A stretch of DNA of 47,632 nt from an uncultured Eubacteriales bacterium (GCA_900546315.1 URCP01000011.1:1-47632); one strand, 5' to 3'. Shown: positions 16,966 through 24,427, numbered from the stretch's first letter. The notes: generated by a model from the sequence alone, not told the origin. Made by a program: numbers and translations.

Positions 16966-16999
16966 CACAAAAGCAGAGATTGCGCGGGTTCATGCCGCC

Positions 17000-19318
17000 T
17001 TATTTCAGAAGGCGCCAGTTGTAGAATCCTTTGTCCCACTCGAACTCGACGTGACGTCCGTCCGGGAGAGGGACGCGCATATCGAGCTTTGCGAGGCTCT
17101 TCGGCAGATGAGGGTGGACGCTGATATCCTTGAATCCCGGCTCACGCGGCGATATTCCCACAAGATCCTCAATCAGTACGGATACCGGAGCGCTTGCCCA
17201 CGGATGGCAGAGGCTCGTGTTCCATTTCTTGTCCTTGCCCCACGCTTCGATGCAGGCGGTATTGCCTTCTCTTACCATGTTGTACCAGGAGTTCTCGCCG
17301 ACAGATGTTATCATGTTCCAGATGTCAGAGTAGAGTCCGATCCTCGCGAGAGCCTTCATCGTGAAATACGACATATAGACTCCGCTCGAGAAACCGCGCC
17401 GGCGGATGAGGTCGGCGATGTGCGGATGAGCCTCTGTCCGGGCGAAACCGAAATAGAGCGGCAGAACATTCGAGTGGAGAGACGCGTGACCTGAAGTCTC
17501 GCTGTCCGCGTAGAGCATCTGCTCCGGCCGCCAGAACGCGCGCTCATACGCCTCAATCAGAGCGTCAGAGCGTCTCGCGCCGCCGTCGACGCTGTTATCA
17601 AGGTCTATCCCGGCAAGACTGATGAGCTTTTCGGTGCAGATGACCGCGCCGATATAGAAGGCGTTTATCACGTTGTGGACGCCCTTCCCTATCGGGTTCG
17701 TCAGTTCAAAGTCGTAGTCGTCCCTGAGATTCGACGGCCAGTCGACGAGGTTCCATTTGTCGACTCCTTCGAGAAGTCCGTCGTCCCGCTGGAATTTTTC
17801 AAATGACGTGAGCAGCTTGTCGCATACGCCGATGAGCTTGACGAGCCCCGCTTTGTCTCCGGTGAAATCATAGTATCTCAGCGCGAGTATCGGGAACTGG
17901 AGCGAGTAATCCGCGATTTCCTGCATATATGACCCCGGAGTCACCGCCATGAGACCGTCGTCGATGAATGCGGACTCGCACTGGTTCCGCACCGCCTTCA
18001 CAAAAAGGTCGGTCGAGCCGGTGAGCCACATCTGCGACGCGCTTGTTATCGTCAGATCTCCCGCGTACTGCCCTTTTTCGCGCCCCGGGCAGTCGACATA
18101 GACCTCCTGCGAGCCGAGCTTCACGCCGTGCTTACAGATTCCGAACACGTCGCCCAGAACCTTGTCCGACGTGTCGAGCACACAGGCGTTTTCATCGAAC
18201 GGGTGGTTGCGCGCGGTCGCCGTCACGGTCACGAGCTCGTCGTCCTCCGGGAAGATAAGCTCTATGTATCTGAACGCCTTGTAGTCGTATTGGGTTATAT
18301 GATTTTCACCCTCGGCGAGGATGACTTCCTCGTCGTATACGCAGTTCGCGCGGGTTTTGTACCGTATTTCGGTGTCCGGGTCAAGGACGCCCTCGGCGCC
18401 GTTCGCCAGCTCTTCGGCGGCGCGGATGACAACTTTGTCGCCGTCATGCCCGCGGATTACGATATCCGGTGAGCCGACGAGCTCTTTTCCGAAATCATAG
18501 ATGACCGAGCGCCTTGTGGCCGGACGCTTTTCCTGCGCGCTTTCGGCGATATCGTCAGAGCCGGAGGGATCAGTCAATGTGTCGCTTCCGTCGGCGGTCT
18601 CAGCCGCGGATTCTTCCGCCGTCGTGATCTCCGTCGATTCCTGTGAAGGCACATCATCTGCGTTTTCGTCGCCCGTTATCACGCGCGACACTGAGCCGAC
18701 CGGCTCGATGGTATAGACATCGAGCGCCGGGAACGGCTTTTCGGCGAAGGTGTAATCGTGCTCCCTGACGCGCACGCGTCCCCATTCGGTCGGCTTCAGG
18801 CGCAGATCCCGGTCTTCGAGATACTGAGTTTCATAACCGGTCGTGCGGCGTCCTGTATAGCTGCGGTCAAATCGGCATCTCCAGTTCTCGTCAGTCGAGA
18901 ACACGGTCGTCCCGTCGGCGATGACATCACAGATGAACCCGCAGCGCAGATCCCCGCTGTCATACGCGCGGTTTATGAGTCCCTGATAATAGACGTCGGC
19001 GTCTATTATGTTCTCTCCGTCGGTGAGCATATCCGTGATGTCGGTCTCACAGTAGTTATAGTCAAAATAATATCCCTGAGCCGGACCCTGGGAAGCGAAT
19101 CTTCCGTTCACATAAAGTTTGCAGTAATCATCCGCGGTCCAGCGGACAACGACACGTCCGGCGGTCTGTCCTGCGAACGTCCCCCGGAACGTGATATGCA
19201 GATTTTTCAGTTCCTCCGGGTGCGGTCTGCCGCTGCCGTGCGCTCCTTCGCGGTGAAAGACGTCGATCGGCTCGAGAAAGGCGAACTCGGGAATGGTTAT
19301 GAATTTTCCGATAAACAT
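17000..19318 (-). CDS. Alpha-L-rhamnosidase (GH78-like)
   Basis: A 772-residue protein from ATG 19318. A longer frame extends upstream but runs over the preceding gene and has a shuffled arginine-rich start, so it is rejected. N-terminal beta domains (about 1-215) contain the binding module with VRWTADDYCKLYVNG. The catalytic (alpha/alpha)6 barrel has DCPGREKGQYAGD at 409-421, matching the GH78 acid motif. The start region is not a signal peptide, so it should act on imported rhamnosides. An acidic, Ser/Thr-rich insert at about 217-268 is unusual for the family. Two membrane proteins lie upstream. Confidence 0.85.
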   Translation of the reverse strand: MFIGKFITIPEFAFLEPIDVFHREGAHGSGRPHPEELKNLHITFRGTFAGQTAGRVVVRWTADDYCKLYVNGRFASQGPAQGYYFDYNYCETDITDMLTDGENIIDADVYYQGLINRAYDSGDLRCGFICDVIADGTTVFSTDENWRCRFDRSYTGRRTTGYETQYLEDRDLRLKPTEWGRVRVREHDYTFAEKPFPALDVYTIEPVGSVSRVITGDENADDVPSQESTEITTAEESAAETADGSDTLTDPSGSDDIAESAQEKRPATRRSVIYDFGKELVGSPDIVIRGHDGDKVVIRAAEELANGAEGVLDPDTEIRYKTRANCVYDEEVILAEGENHITQYDYKAFRYIELIFPEDDELVTVTATARNHPFDENACVLDTSDKVLGDVFGICKHGVKLGSQEVYVDCPGREKGQYAGDLTITSASQMWLTGSTDLFVKAVRNQCESAFIDDGLMAVTPGSYMQEIADYSLQFPILALRYYDFTGDKAGLVKLIGVCDKLLTSFEKFQRDDGLLEGVDKWNLVDWPSNLRDDYDFELTNPIGKGVHNVINAFYIGAVICTEKLISLAGIDLDNSVDGGARRSDALIEAYERAFWRPEQMLYADSETSGHASLHSNVLPLYFGFARTEAHPHIADLIRRRGFSSGVYMSYFTMKALARIGLYSDIWNMITSVGENSWYNMVREGNTACIEAWGKDKKWNTSLCHPWASAPVSVLIEDLVGISPREPGFKDISVHPHLPKSLAKLDMRVPLPDGRHVEFEWDKGFYNWRLLK

Positions 19319-19335
19319 GATGACGTGCTTTTTTG

Positions 19336-19647
19336 TCAGATCAGATCGTCCTCGTCGAAGTACGCGTGAGCCGCGCGTCTTTTCAGGCGTTCGGCGGCGC
19401 GGCGGAGGATCGAGATCAGCCCGGCGGCGGCGAGCACCACGCCCGTTCCGATGAGAGCGAGCTTCAGAACGGAGATCTTGTAGTCGCCCTTCCGGCTCAT
19501 CGTGAACCACGGCTTGTTCTCCTTGCCGTGAGAGTAGACCGATGTCGTCACGTCGACGCTGCTGCGGACCATCAGTCCGCGCTCGGAGTTCAGCATGTCT
19601 CCGATCCGTTTTATATTCTTTCTGACCTGTCTCAGGTTCTTGTCCAT
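19336..19647 (-). CDS. Small membrane-anchored protein of unknown function
   Basis: A 103-residue protein starting at ATG 19647, chosen because GAAAGG lies 13 bases upstream; the upstream in-frame ATGs overlap that site. It has a polar N-terminal helix, then one transmembrane segment (LKLALIGTGVVLAAAGLISIL, about residues 61-81) followed by arginines and an acidic tail ending DEDDLI. No family is recognised. It sits between a multi-pass protein and the rhamnosidase and is probably cotranscribed with them. Confidence 0.65.
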   Translation of the reverse strand: MDKNLRQVRKNIKRIGDMLNSERGLMVRSSVDVTTSVYSHGKENKPWFTMSRKGDYKISVLKLALIGTGVVLAAAGLISILRRAAERLKRRAAHAYFDEDDLI

Positions 19648-19681
19648 GTCCGTATACCGACCTTTCATCATATTGTGTTTT

Positions 19682-20278
19682 TTATTTCATTCTGTTTTTG
19701 CCCGTGAGGTTTCCCGCGTCGTCGCGGCGCTTGATGCCGAGTATCCTCGATACGCTGAGGTCGCGCGTGCCCATGAAGTAGGACAGCCATCCGGTGAAGA
19801 GCGACGGAATGACTATGATGAGGAACCACCACCACACGTCGCGTATTCCGGGATTCTCAAAGAGCTTGTGCTCGAGGATGCTTATGACTCCGAGATACAT
19901 TCCCTCGGCGAGTCTCGCGACGGCGTTGCAGATGAGCGCCATGCCGTTCGACCATTCCGTGTCGATCATGACCCCGATGCCGATGAGGAGCGCGAGGAGA
20001 ATGTTCAGCGTGTTCGCCCCGAGGGCTATTAAAAATCCCTTCATCGGGAACGGCTTCATGCGCCCGCCGTCAATGCGTATCTTGTCCCTCGCGCCGATGT
20101 CCCAGCCGACCGTGTAGAGCAGCATGAGATAGAACAATATCGAGAATATGCTCGATGCAAGCAGCAGCCCTTCGTTTTTCAGGGTAGCGAAGGAGAGCAT
20201 CGTGCCGAACACGGTCATCGCTATCTGGTCGAGAAACATCTTGAACATATTATATGAGTTTTCTTTTATGAATTTCAT
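19682..20278 (-). CDS. Multi-pass membrane protein of unknown function
   Basis: A 198-residue protein with about four hydrophobic segments: near residues 18-35, 38-58, 80-103 and 148-168. The C-terminus is basic and cytoplasmic-looking (ILGIKRRDD). I do not recognise the family. It is first in the group with the 103-residue membrane protein and the rhamnosidase. A -10-like TATAAT on the minus strand (20341-20346) lies about 63 bases upstream, without a good -35. Confidence 0.68.
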   Translation of the reverse strand: MKFIKENSYNMFKMFLDQIAMTVFGTMLSFATLKNEGLLLASSIFSILFYLMLLYTVGWDIGARDKIRIDGGRMKPFPMKGFLIALGANTLNILLALLIGIGVMIDTEWSNGMALICNAVARLAEGMYLGVISILEHKLFENPGIRDVWWWFLIIVIPSLFTGWLSYFMGTRDLSVSRILGIKRRDDAGNLTGKNRMK

Positions 20279-20351
20279 AACACCGTGACCTTCCGGAAAA
20301 TGGTTCCTGTTGTGTGATATACGCGCCGACGCGCGTGATAATTATACTTAT

Positions 20352-20405
20352 GGATAAACTGAATAAATAGGATTTTCGCGAAAACAATCTTAAATCAGTG
20401 CTTCC
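20352..20405 (+). repeat. Family A repeat with internal deletion, copy A3
   Basis: Keeps both ends (GGATAAACTGAATAAAT and TTAAATCAGTGCTTCC) and the TTTTCGCGAAAA junction, but lacks about 36 bases of the central hairpin seen in A2. It lies close to the possible -10 of the minus-strand membrane gene. Confidence 0.75.
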
Positions 20406-20514
20406 ATATATATATTTTACAAATTCACGGTCCGTTTTTCAACCCTTGACAGGAAAAATTTACAGAATAGTCGCTGAACTTTAACCTCATCGGCTCCGGC
20501 GGTCTCTGACGGTC

Positions 20515-20543
20515 TTGACAAATTGCCGCGAATGGTTTATAAT
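20515..20543 (+). promoter_or_regulatory. Sigma-A promoter of the recombinase gene
   Basis: TTGACA (20515-20520) with a 17-bp spacer to TATAAT (20538-20543): a consensus promoter about 45 bases upstream of the start codon. Confidence 0.85.
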
Positions 20544-20589
20544 TATACAAAATACGCTCCGCCGCGCACGGTGAAAGGACGATAACGGT

Positions 20590-21654
20590 ATGCAGACGCT
20601 GATAGATTACAGTGAGCTCCCGAAGGATCTTCAGGATTTTATTAAATACAAACAGACAGTGCAGGGTCGCTCGAAGAAGACGACCGACGAGTACGCGCTC
20701 GACATACGGACTTTTTCCCGCTGGCTGATGCTGAGCCGCTCCGGCGCGGACATGGAGAAGATCGATGAGGACACGATGACCGGGCTCGACATATCCGGGC
20801 TCGAAACCGGCTTCTACGGTTCGGTCACGCCGGACGAGATATACGGTTTTCTTTACTACGCCCTGAGCGACCGTGAGAACCAGTGGGCGGCGCGGGCGAG
20901 AAAGCTCTCGGCGCTCAAGAGCTTCTACAAATATCTCACGGTCGGAACACACAGAGTTGAGAACGACCCGACGAAGAACATCGAGGGACCGCAGAAAAAG
21001 AAAACCCTGCCGAAGTTTCTGTCCCTCGACGAGAGCGAGGCACTTCTCGGCGCGGTTCTCGGCGACGCGGAGTCGAAGACGCGTGAGAGGGACTACTGCA
21101 TACTGACGCTGTTCCTGAACTGCGGGATGCGTCTCTCGGAGCTCTGCGGGATCAATCTCTCGGACATCGACAGCGGAATAACGTCGATGAGGGTCGTCGG
21201 AAAGGGCAATAAGGAGCGTATGATATACCTGAACGACGCCTGCCGCGAGGCGATAAAAAAATACCTCCCGGTGCGCGCCGCGGACCCGGAGATACGCGAC
21301 AAGGACGCGCTGTTCCTGTCCTCGAGGCACACAAGGATCAGCAACAAGACGGTGCAGTGGGTGGTCTACAAGTACCTTGACGAGGCAGGGCTCGGGAACA
21401 AGGGATATTCGGCGCACAAGCTGCGTCACACGGCGGCGACGCTGATGTACCGTACGGGGAACGTCGACGTGAGGGTTCTGAAGGATATCCTCGGTCATGA
21501 ACAGCTGAACACGACCCAGATATACACCCACGTGAGCGATGAGGGAATGCGCCGCGCCGTCGACGCGAACCCGCTCGCCCACGCGCGCATAACGCCGACC
21601 GCGCCTGTGAATGAGGACGCGGATGACGATGATGACACGACTGACGACGAGTGA
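20590..21654 (+). CDS. Tyrosine recombinase, XerC/XerD type
   Basis: A 354-residue tyrosine recombinase. The N-terminal SAM-like core-binding domain spans about 15-140. The catalytic domain holds the active set: R in NCGMRLSELCG, K within VVGKGNKER, HKLRHTAATLMY (His and Arg), H in LGHEQLNTTQIYTHV and the nucleophile tyrosine in that last motif. The C-terminal tail is a run of acidic residues. Length and organisation suit a chromosomal Xer protein that resolves dimers, but a mobile-element integrase is not excluded. GAAAGGA precedes the start. The gene stands alone, with family A repeats on both sides (A3 and A4). Confidence 0.88.
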   Translation: MQTLIDYSELPKDLQDFIKYKQTVQGRSKKTTDEYALDIRTFSRWLMLSRSGADMEKIDEDTMTGLDISGLETGFYGSVTPDEIYGFLYYALSDRENQWAARARKLSALKSFYKYLTVGTHRVENDPTKNIEGPQKKKTLPKFLSLDESEALLGAVLGDAESKTRERDYCILTLFLNCGMRLSELCGINLSDIDSGITSMRVVGKGNKERMIYLNDACREAIKKYLPVRAADPEIRDKDALFLSSRHTRISNKTVQWVVYKYLDEAGLGNKGYSAHKLRHTAATLMYRTGNVDVRVLKDILGHEQLNTTQIYTHVSDEGMRRAVDANPLAHARITPTAPVNEDADDDDDTTDDE

Positions 21655-21752
21655 AACGGCATCGGACATGAACCGACGGTTGAGTAAAGGAATTGTAAAA
21701 CTGTAAAGCGAAAGTAAAATCGCGAAATGCCAAAACTTTTTTTGAAAAGGTA

Positions 21753-21781
21753 TTGACATACCGTAAAACATGTGCTATAAT
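21753..21781 (+). promoter_or_regulatory. Consensus sigma-A promoter with no gene downstream
   Basis: TTGACA (21753-21758), a 17-bp spacer, TATAAT (21776-21781). The only sequence downstream before the next repeat is the structured region at 21788-21905. Confidence 0.85.
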
Positions 21782-21787
21782 ATATAT

Positions 21788-21905
21788 CGGTGACGGAAAT
21801 GTCAGCCGGACACCGGTGCTTTTTTAGAATTTTACTTTCTTTTCTTTTCCTTTCTTTTTCTTTCTTTTGGAAATCCCGGCGAGGGTTGACTTCGCCGGGA
21901 TTTCC
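21788..21905 (+). ncRNA. Candidate small structured RNA with pyrimidine tract
   Basis: Expected transcript of the promoter at 21753-21781. The first 30 or so bases can fold (CGGTG/CACCG), followed by six T residues (21820-21825) that could end transcription early. A 34-base uninterrupted pyrimidine run follows (21835-21868), then a perfect 13-bp hairpin, GGAAATCCCGGCG/CGCCGGGATTTCC, with an 11-base loop (21869-21905). No reading frame with a ribosome site exists. It matches no RNA family I know. Confidence 0.4.
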
Positions 21906-22047
21906 GCTTTCGTGTGATCACAGGGCTCAACTTGCGGTTCAGGCGTGGCGTGAGGGCTCTGAGTAACGCCTGTATCATGTTGTGGACTTCGTTTACGGCT
22001 TCAATGAACACGACATACGACGGATGGTTGGTATCATGGACGCTCAG
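21832..22047 (-). pseudogene. Possible remnant of a small gene beside repeat A4
   Basis: The minus strand is open for about 71 codons up to TAA at 21832-21834, reading SVHDTNHPSYVVFIEAVNE at its start and ending in a lysine/arginine-rich run encoded by the pyrimidine tract. It has no start codon and emerges directly from repeat A4. It could be the 3' part of a gene split by the repeat, or chance in GC-rich DNA. No family recognised. Confidence 0.25.
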
Positions 22048-22134
22048 GGATACACTGAATAAATCGGTTTTTCGCAGGAAAAAGCCCCCGGATTTATGGG
22101 TTTTATGCGAAAACGACCTTAATTCAGTGTTTCC
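22048..22134 (+). repeat. Family A MITE-like repeat, copy A4
   Basis: Ends GGATACACTGAATAA and TTCAGTGTTTCC; centre GGATTTATGGG; internal arms with TTTTTCGCAGGAAAAAGC against TTTATGCGAAAA are decayed relative to A2. It is in the same orientation as A3, and the two bracket the recombinase and the candidate RNA. Confidence 0.8.
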
Positions 22135-22158
22135 TCAAGTATTTCGGAGCAGTACCTT

Positions 22159-22200
22159 TTATACTGGCTTGCTTTCGGACGTATTGACGATAGTATACAT
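22159..22200 (-). CDS. Possible 13-residue peptide frame or truncated gene start
   Basis: On the minus strand, AAGGAG is followed 8 bases later by ATG (22200) and 13 codons, MYTIVNTSESKPV, then TAA. A consensus promoter lies about 50 bases upstream (22257-22285). Downstream is repeat A4. Either a true short peptide, a leader peptide, or the surviving 5' end of a gene disrupted near A4. The expression signals are much better than chance, but the product is unproven. Confidence 0.35.
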   Translation of the reverse strand: MYTIVNTSESKPV

Positions 22201-22256
22201 TTCTTACTCTCCTTGATTCCTCAAGCCGCCTATACAGCTTTGTGCCATATCGTTAT

Positions 22257-22285
22257 AGTATATCATTCCGGATGGTGGATGTCAA
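22257..22285 (-). promoter_or_regulatory. Consensus sigma-A promoter, minus strand
   Basis: Reading the minus strand: TTGACA (22280-22285), 17-bp spacer, TATACT (22257-22262). It points away from rimP, toward the 13-codon frame and repeat A4, and faces the plus-strand promoter at 21753. Confidence 0.75.
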
Positions 22286-22376
22286 GACTTTGTCTGATTC
22301 TTTTCGGAGAATTGTAGCTGTGGAGTCACGAGCTCAAAAAAATATTTGCGTTGACGAAAAAAATTTGCGATACCTA

Positions 22377-22405
22377 TTGCATTTTGAGGAAACGTGTGGT
22401 ATAAT
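22377..22405 (+). promoter_or_regulatory. Promoter of the rimP-nusA-infB operon
   Basis: TTGCAT (22377-22382), 17-bp spacer, TATAAT (22400-22405), about 95 bases upstream of rimP. Confidence 0.8.
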
Positions 22406-22432
22406 TATAGTGTAGGCTATATTATTATAAAG

Positions 22433-22459
22433 GAGAGTGGGTTGACAAAGCCCACTCTC
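22433..22459 (+). promoter_or_regulatory. Leader hairpin in the rimP-nusA-infB transcript
   Basis: GAGAGTGGG pairs perfectly with CCCACTCTC over 9 bp around a 9-base loop, starting about 20 bases after the expected transcript start. It is followed by a GT-rich stretch (GTTTGTTGTG) rather than a T-run, so it may be an attenuator-like or stabilising 5' hairpin rather than a full terminator. Confidence 0.5.
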
Positions 22460-22500
22460 GTTTGTTGTGATGATGTTTTATACAAAGGTGGTAAACAGGC

Positions 22501-22998
22501 GTGAAGGATGAAACGATAAAGAACAAGCGGCCGGCGGGAAAGGTCGTCTCCGTCGTCTCGGAGGCGCTGACGCCGGTCATAGAGGGGCTCGGCTACGAGG
22601 TCTGGGACATCGAGTATGTCAAGGAGGGCGCGGAGTATTTCCTGCGCTTCACGATCGACAGTCCGGACGGGATAACCATCGACGACTGCGAGAAGGTGCA
22701 CCGCACGATAGATCCTCTGCTCGACGAGCTTGATCCGATCGAGGGCACGTATAACCTTCAGGTTTCGTCGCCGGGGCTTGAGAGGGACGTGAAGTACGAC
22801 CGGCACTACGCGGCGCTGATCGGCGAGAAGCTCGAGGTGCGGCTCTTCGCGCCGCTCGAGGCTTATCCGGGCAGGAAGGCTTTCACGGGGACACTCGAGA
22901 GCTTCGCGGACGGTGTCATAACTCTCCGCGACGGCGAGAATGTTTACAGTATCCCGAGAGACGCCGTCTCGAAGGCGAAGACGGTATTCGATTTTTAG
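22501..22998 (+). CDS. rimP: Ribosome maturation factor RimP
   Basis: A 165-residue RimP, which helps mature the 30S subunit. The N-terminal domain includes LGYEVWDIEYVKEGAEYFLRF and IDDCEKVHRTIDPLLDELD, followed by YNLQVSSPGLERDVK, a family hallmark, and a C-terminal SH3-like domain. Start is GTG at 22501, preceded by AAAGGTGG with 9-base spacing. First gene of the rimP-nusA-rnpM-ylxQ-infB operon, the usual bacterial order. Confidence 0.96.
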   Translation: MKDETIKNKRPAGKVVSVVSEALTPVIEGLGYEVWDIEYVKEGAEYFLRFTIDSPDGITIDDCEKVHRTIDPLLDELDPIEGTYNLQVSSPGLERDVKYDRHYAALIGEKLEVRLFAPLEAYPGRKAFTGTLESFADGVITLRDGENVYSIPRDAVSKAKTVFDF

Positions 22999-23016
22999 TC
23001 ATTTATTTCATTTCAG

Positions 23017-23045
23017 GAAAGGAAAGATCCGTCAGGAGACGGATC
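23017..23045 (+). promoter_or_regulatory. Hairpin between ribosome-binding site and nusA start
   Basis: GGAAAGGAAA (23017-23026, the last G shared with the stem) is followed by a perfect 8-bp hairpin, GATCCGTC-AGGA-GACGGATC (23026-23045), and then 13 bases to the nusA ATG at 23059. With the hairpin folded, the upstream GAAAGGA comes within normal reach of the start; AGGA also sits in the loop. Confidence 0.55.
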
Positions 23046-23058
23046 GGCGTATCAGATC

Positions 23059-24282
23059 ATGAATTCCGAATTATTTGAAGCGCTCGATATGCTTGAGAAG
23101 GAGAAAGGCATATCGAAGGATTATATGCTCGAGCGTGTCGAGGCGGCGCTGATCAGCGCCTACAAGCGCGACCGTAACGGTCTTGCGAACGTCCGCGTTG
23201 AAATCAACAAGGATAAGCAGGACATAAAGATGTTCGAGCAGAAGACGATAGTCGAGGAAGTCGGGGACCCCGAGCTCGAGATCGGGCTTGCCGACGCGCT
23301 CAAAATCAACCGCAAGTACACGCTCGGCGACACCTGTGAGATCGAGCTCAAGCCGAAGAACTTCCGCCGCCTGTCCGCTCAGACCGCGAAGCAGGTGATC
23401 ATCCAGGGCATCCGCGAGGCGGAGCGCTCGATGATGATCAAGGAGTACGAGAGCAAGAAGGAAGAGATCATCACCGCGATCGTCGATAAGATCGACCCGG
23501 AGAACGAGGATGTCCTTGTCGATACCGGCACGAGCAAGGTCTACCTCAAGAAGGCGGAGCAGATCCCGGGCGAACACTTCAACGTCGGCGACCATATAAA
23601 GGTGTTTGTCACCGAGGTCATGAAGGAGTCGCTCCGCGGACCGCTGGTCTCGCTTTCGAGAACCGCGCCGGGGCTTGTCAAGCGTCTGTTTGAGCTTGAG
23701 ATTCCGGAGATACAGCAGGGCGTCGTCGTTATCATGAGCATCACCCGTGAGGCGGGCTCGAGAACTAAGATGGCGGTCATGAGCCGCGACGCGAACGTCG
23801 ACCCGATCGGTGCCTGCATCGGAAACAAGGGTATGCGTATCCAGAGCATCGTCTCCGAGCTCCGAGGTGAGAAGATTGACGTCATCAAGTACAGCGAGGA
23901 CCCGGTCGAGTATATCAGCGCTGCTTTGTCGCCCGCGACCGTCAAGGAGGTCATCATCGACAGCGAGAAGTCCTGCCGCGTCGTCGTCGACGCCGATCAG
24001 CTCTCGCTCGCGATCGGCAAGGAGGGTCAGAACGCACGTCTCGCGGCGAGACTCACCGGCTACAAGATCGACATAAAAACGAGAGCGGCTCTCGAAGAGG
24101 AGGAAGCGAAGAAGCGCGCGTTCCTCGAGGCTGCCGAGAAGGAGCAGGAGAGAGAGGACGAGGAGGACGCCGAGATCGAGGCGCAGGCAGCGCATAAGGA
24201 GGCTCATCCCGAGGAGGCGGCGACGGTGCAGACCGGAGCGGAAGAGACGACCGACGGGACTGTCGGCGACGACGAAGTCTGA
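23059..24282 (+). CDS. nusA: Transcription termination/antitermination factor NusA
   Basis: A 407-residue NusA, which binds RNA polymerase and nascent RNA. The N-terminal domain covers about 1-125, S1 about 133-200 with VDTGTSKVYLKKAEQIPGE, then KH1 with GACIGNKGMRIQSI and KH2 with AIGKEGQNARLAARLTG. The last 60 residues are strongly acidic and low complexity, longer than in short Bacillota forms. The start is unusual in having a hairpin between the likely ribosome site and the ATG. Confidence 0.96.
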   Translation: MNSELFEALDMLEKEKGISKDYMLERVEAALISAYKRDRNGLANVRVEINKDKQDIKMFEQKTIVEEVGDPELEIGLADALKINRKYTLGDTCEIELKPKNFRRLSAQTAKQVIIQGIREAERSMMIKEYESKKEEIITAIVDKIDPENEDVLVDTGTSKVYLKKAEQIPGEHFNVGDHIKVFVTEVMKESLRGPLVSLSRTAPGLVKRLFELEIPEIQQGVVVIMSITREAGSRTKMAVMSRDANVDPIGACIGNKGMRIQSIVSELRGEKIDVIKYSEDPVEYISAALSPATVKEVIIDSEKSCRVVVDADQLSLAIGKEGQNARLAARLTGYKIDIKTRAALEEEEAKKRAFLEAAEKEQEREDEEDAEIEAQAAHKEAHPEEAATVQTGAEETTDGTVGDDEV

Positions 24283-24427
24283 GCGATGAGGCTCTGTCAT
24301 GAAAAGGATTTGAAAAGACAAGGACGGGAAAAGGCGGCTCTGCCGTCTCCCGGCGACTGATCCCGGTACGGCGGATATCGACTGACCGCGCCGGGCAGTG
24401 TCAGAGATTACCGGAGGAGATTTTATT

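Larger units (their letters stand above)
20279..20589. other. 311-bp divergent intergenic region
   Basis: Lies between the minus-strand membrane protein group and the recombinase. It contains the shortened repeat A3, a possible minus-strand -10, and the strong recombinase promoter. No further gene is seen. Confidence 0.7.
21655..22500. other. 846-bp region without an ordinary gene, rich in expression signals
   Basis: Lies between the recombinase and rimP. In order it holds: a consensus plus-strand promoter with a short structured transcript region (21753-21905); a minus-strand open stretch without a start; repeat A4 (22048-22134); a minus-strand 13-codon frame (22159-22200) with its own promoter (22257-22285); and the rimP promoter and leader hairpin (22377-22459). 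The plus-strand frame at 21914-22216 crosses the repeat and has no ribosome site, so it is not called. Confidence 0.75.

Noticed and set aside
21914..22216. Plus-strand 100-codon frame downstream of the pyrimidine tract
   Set aside because: It reads across repeat A4, has no ribosome-binding site and is opposed by a stronger minus-strand promoter and frame.
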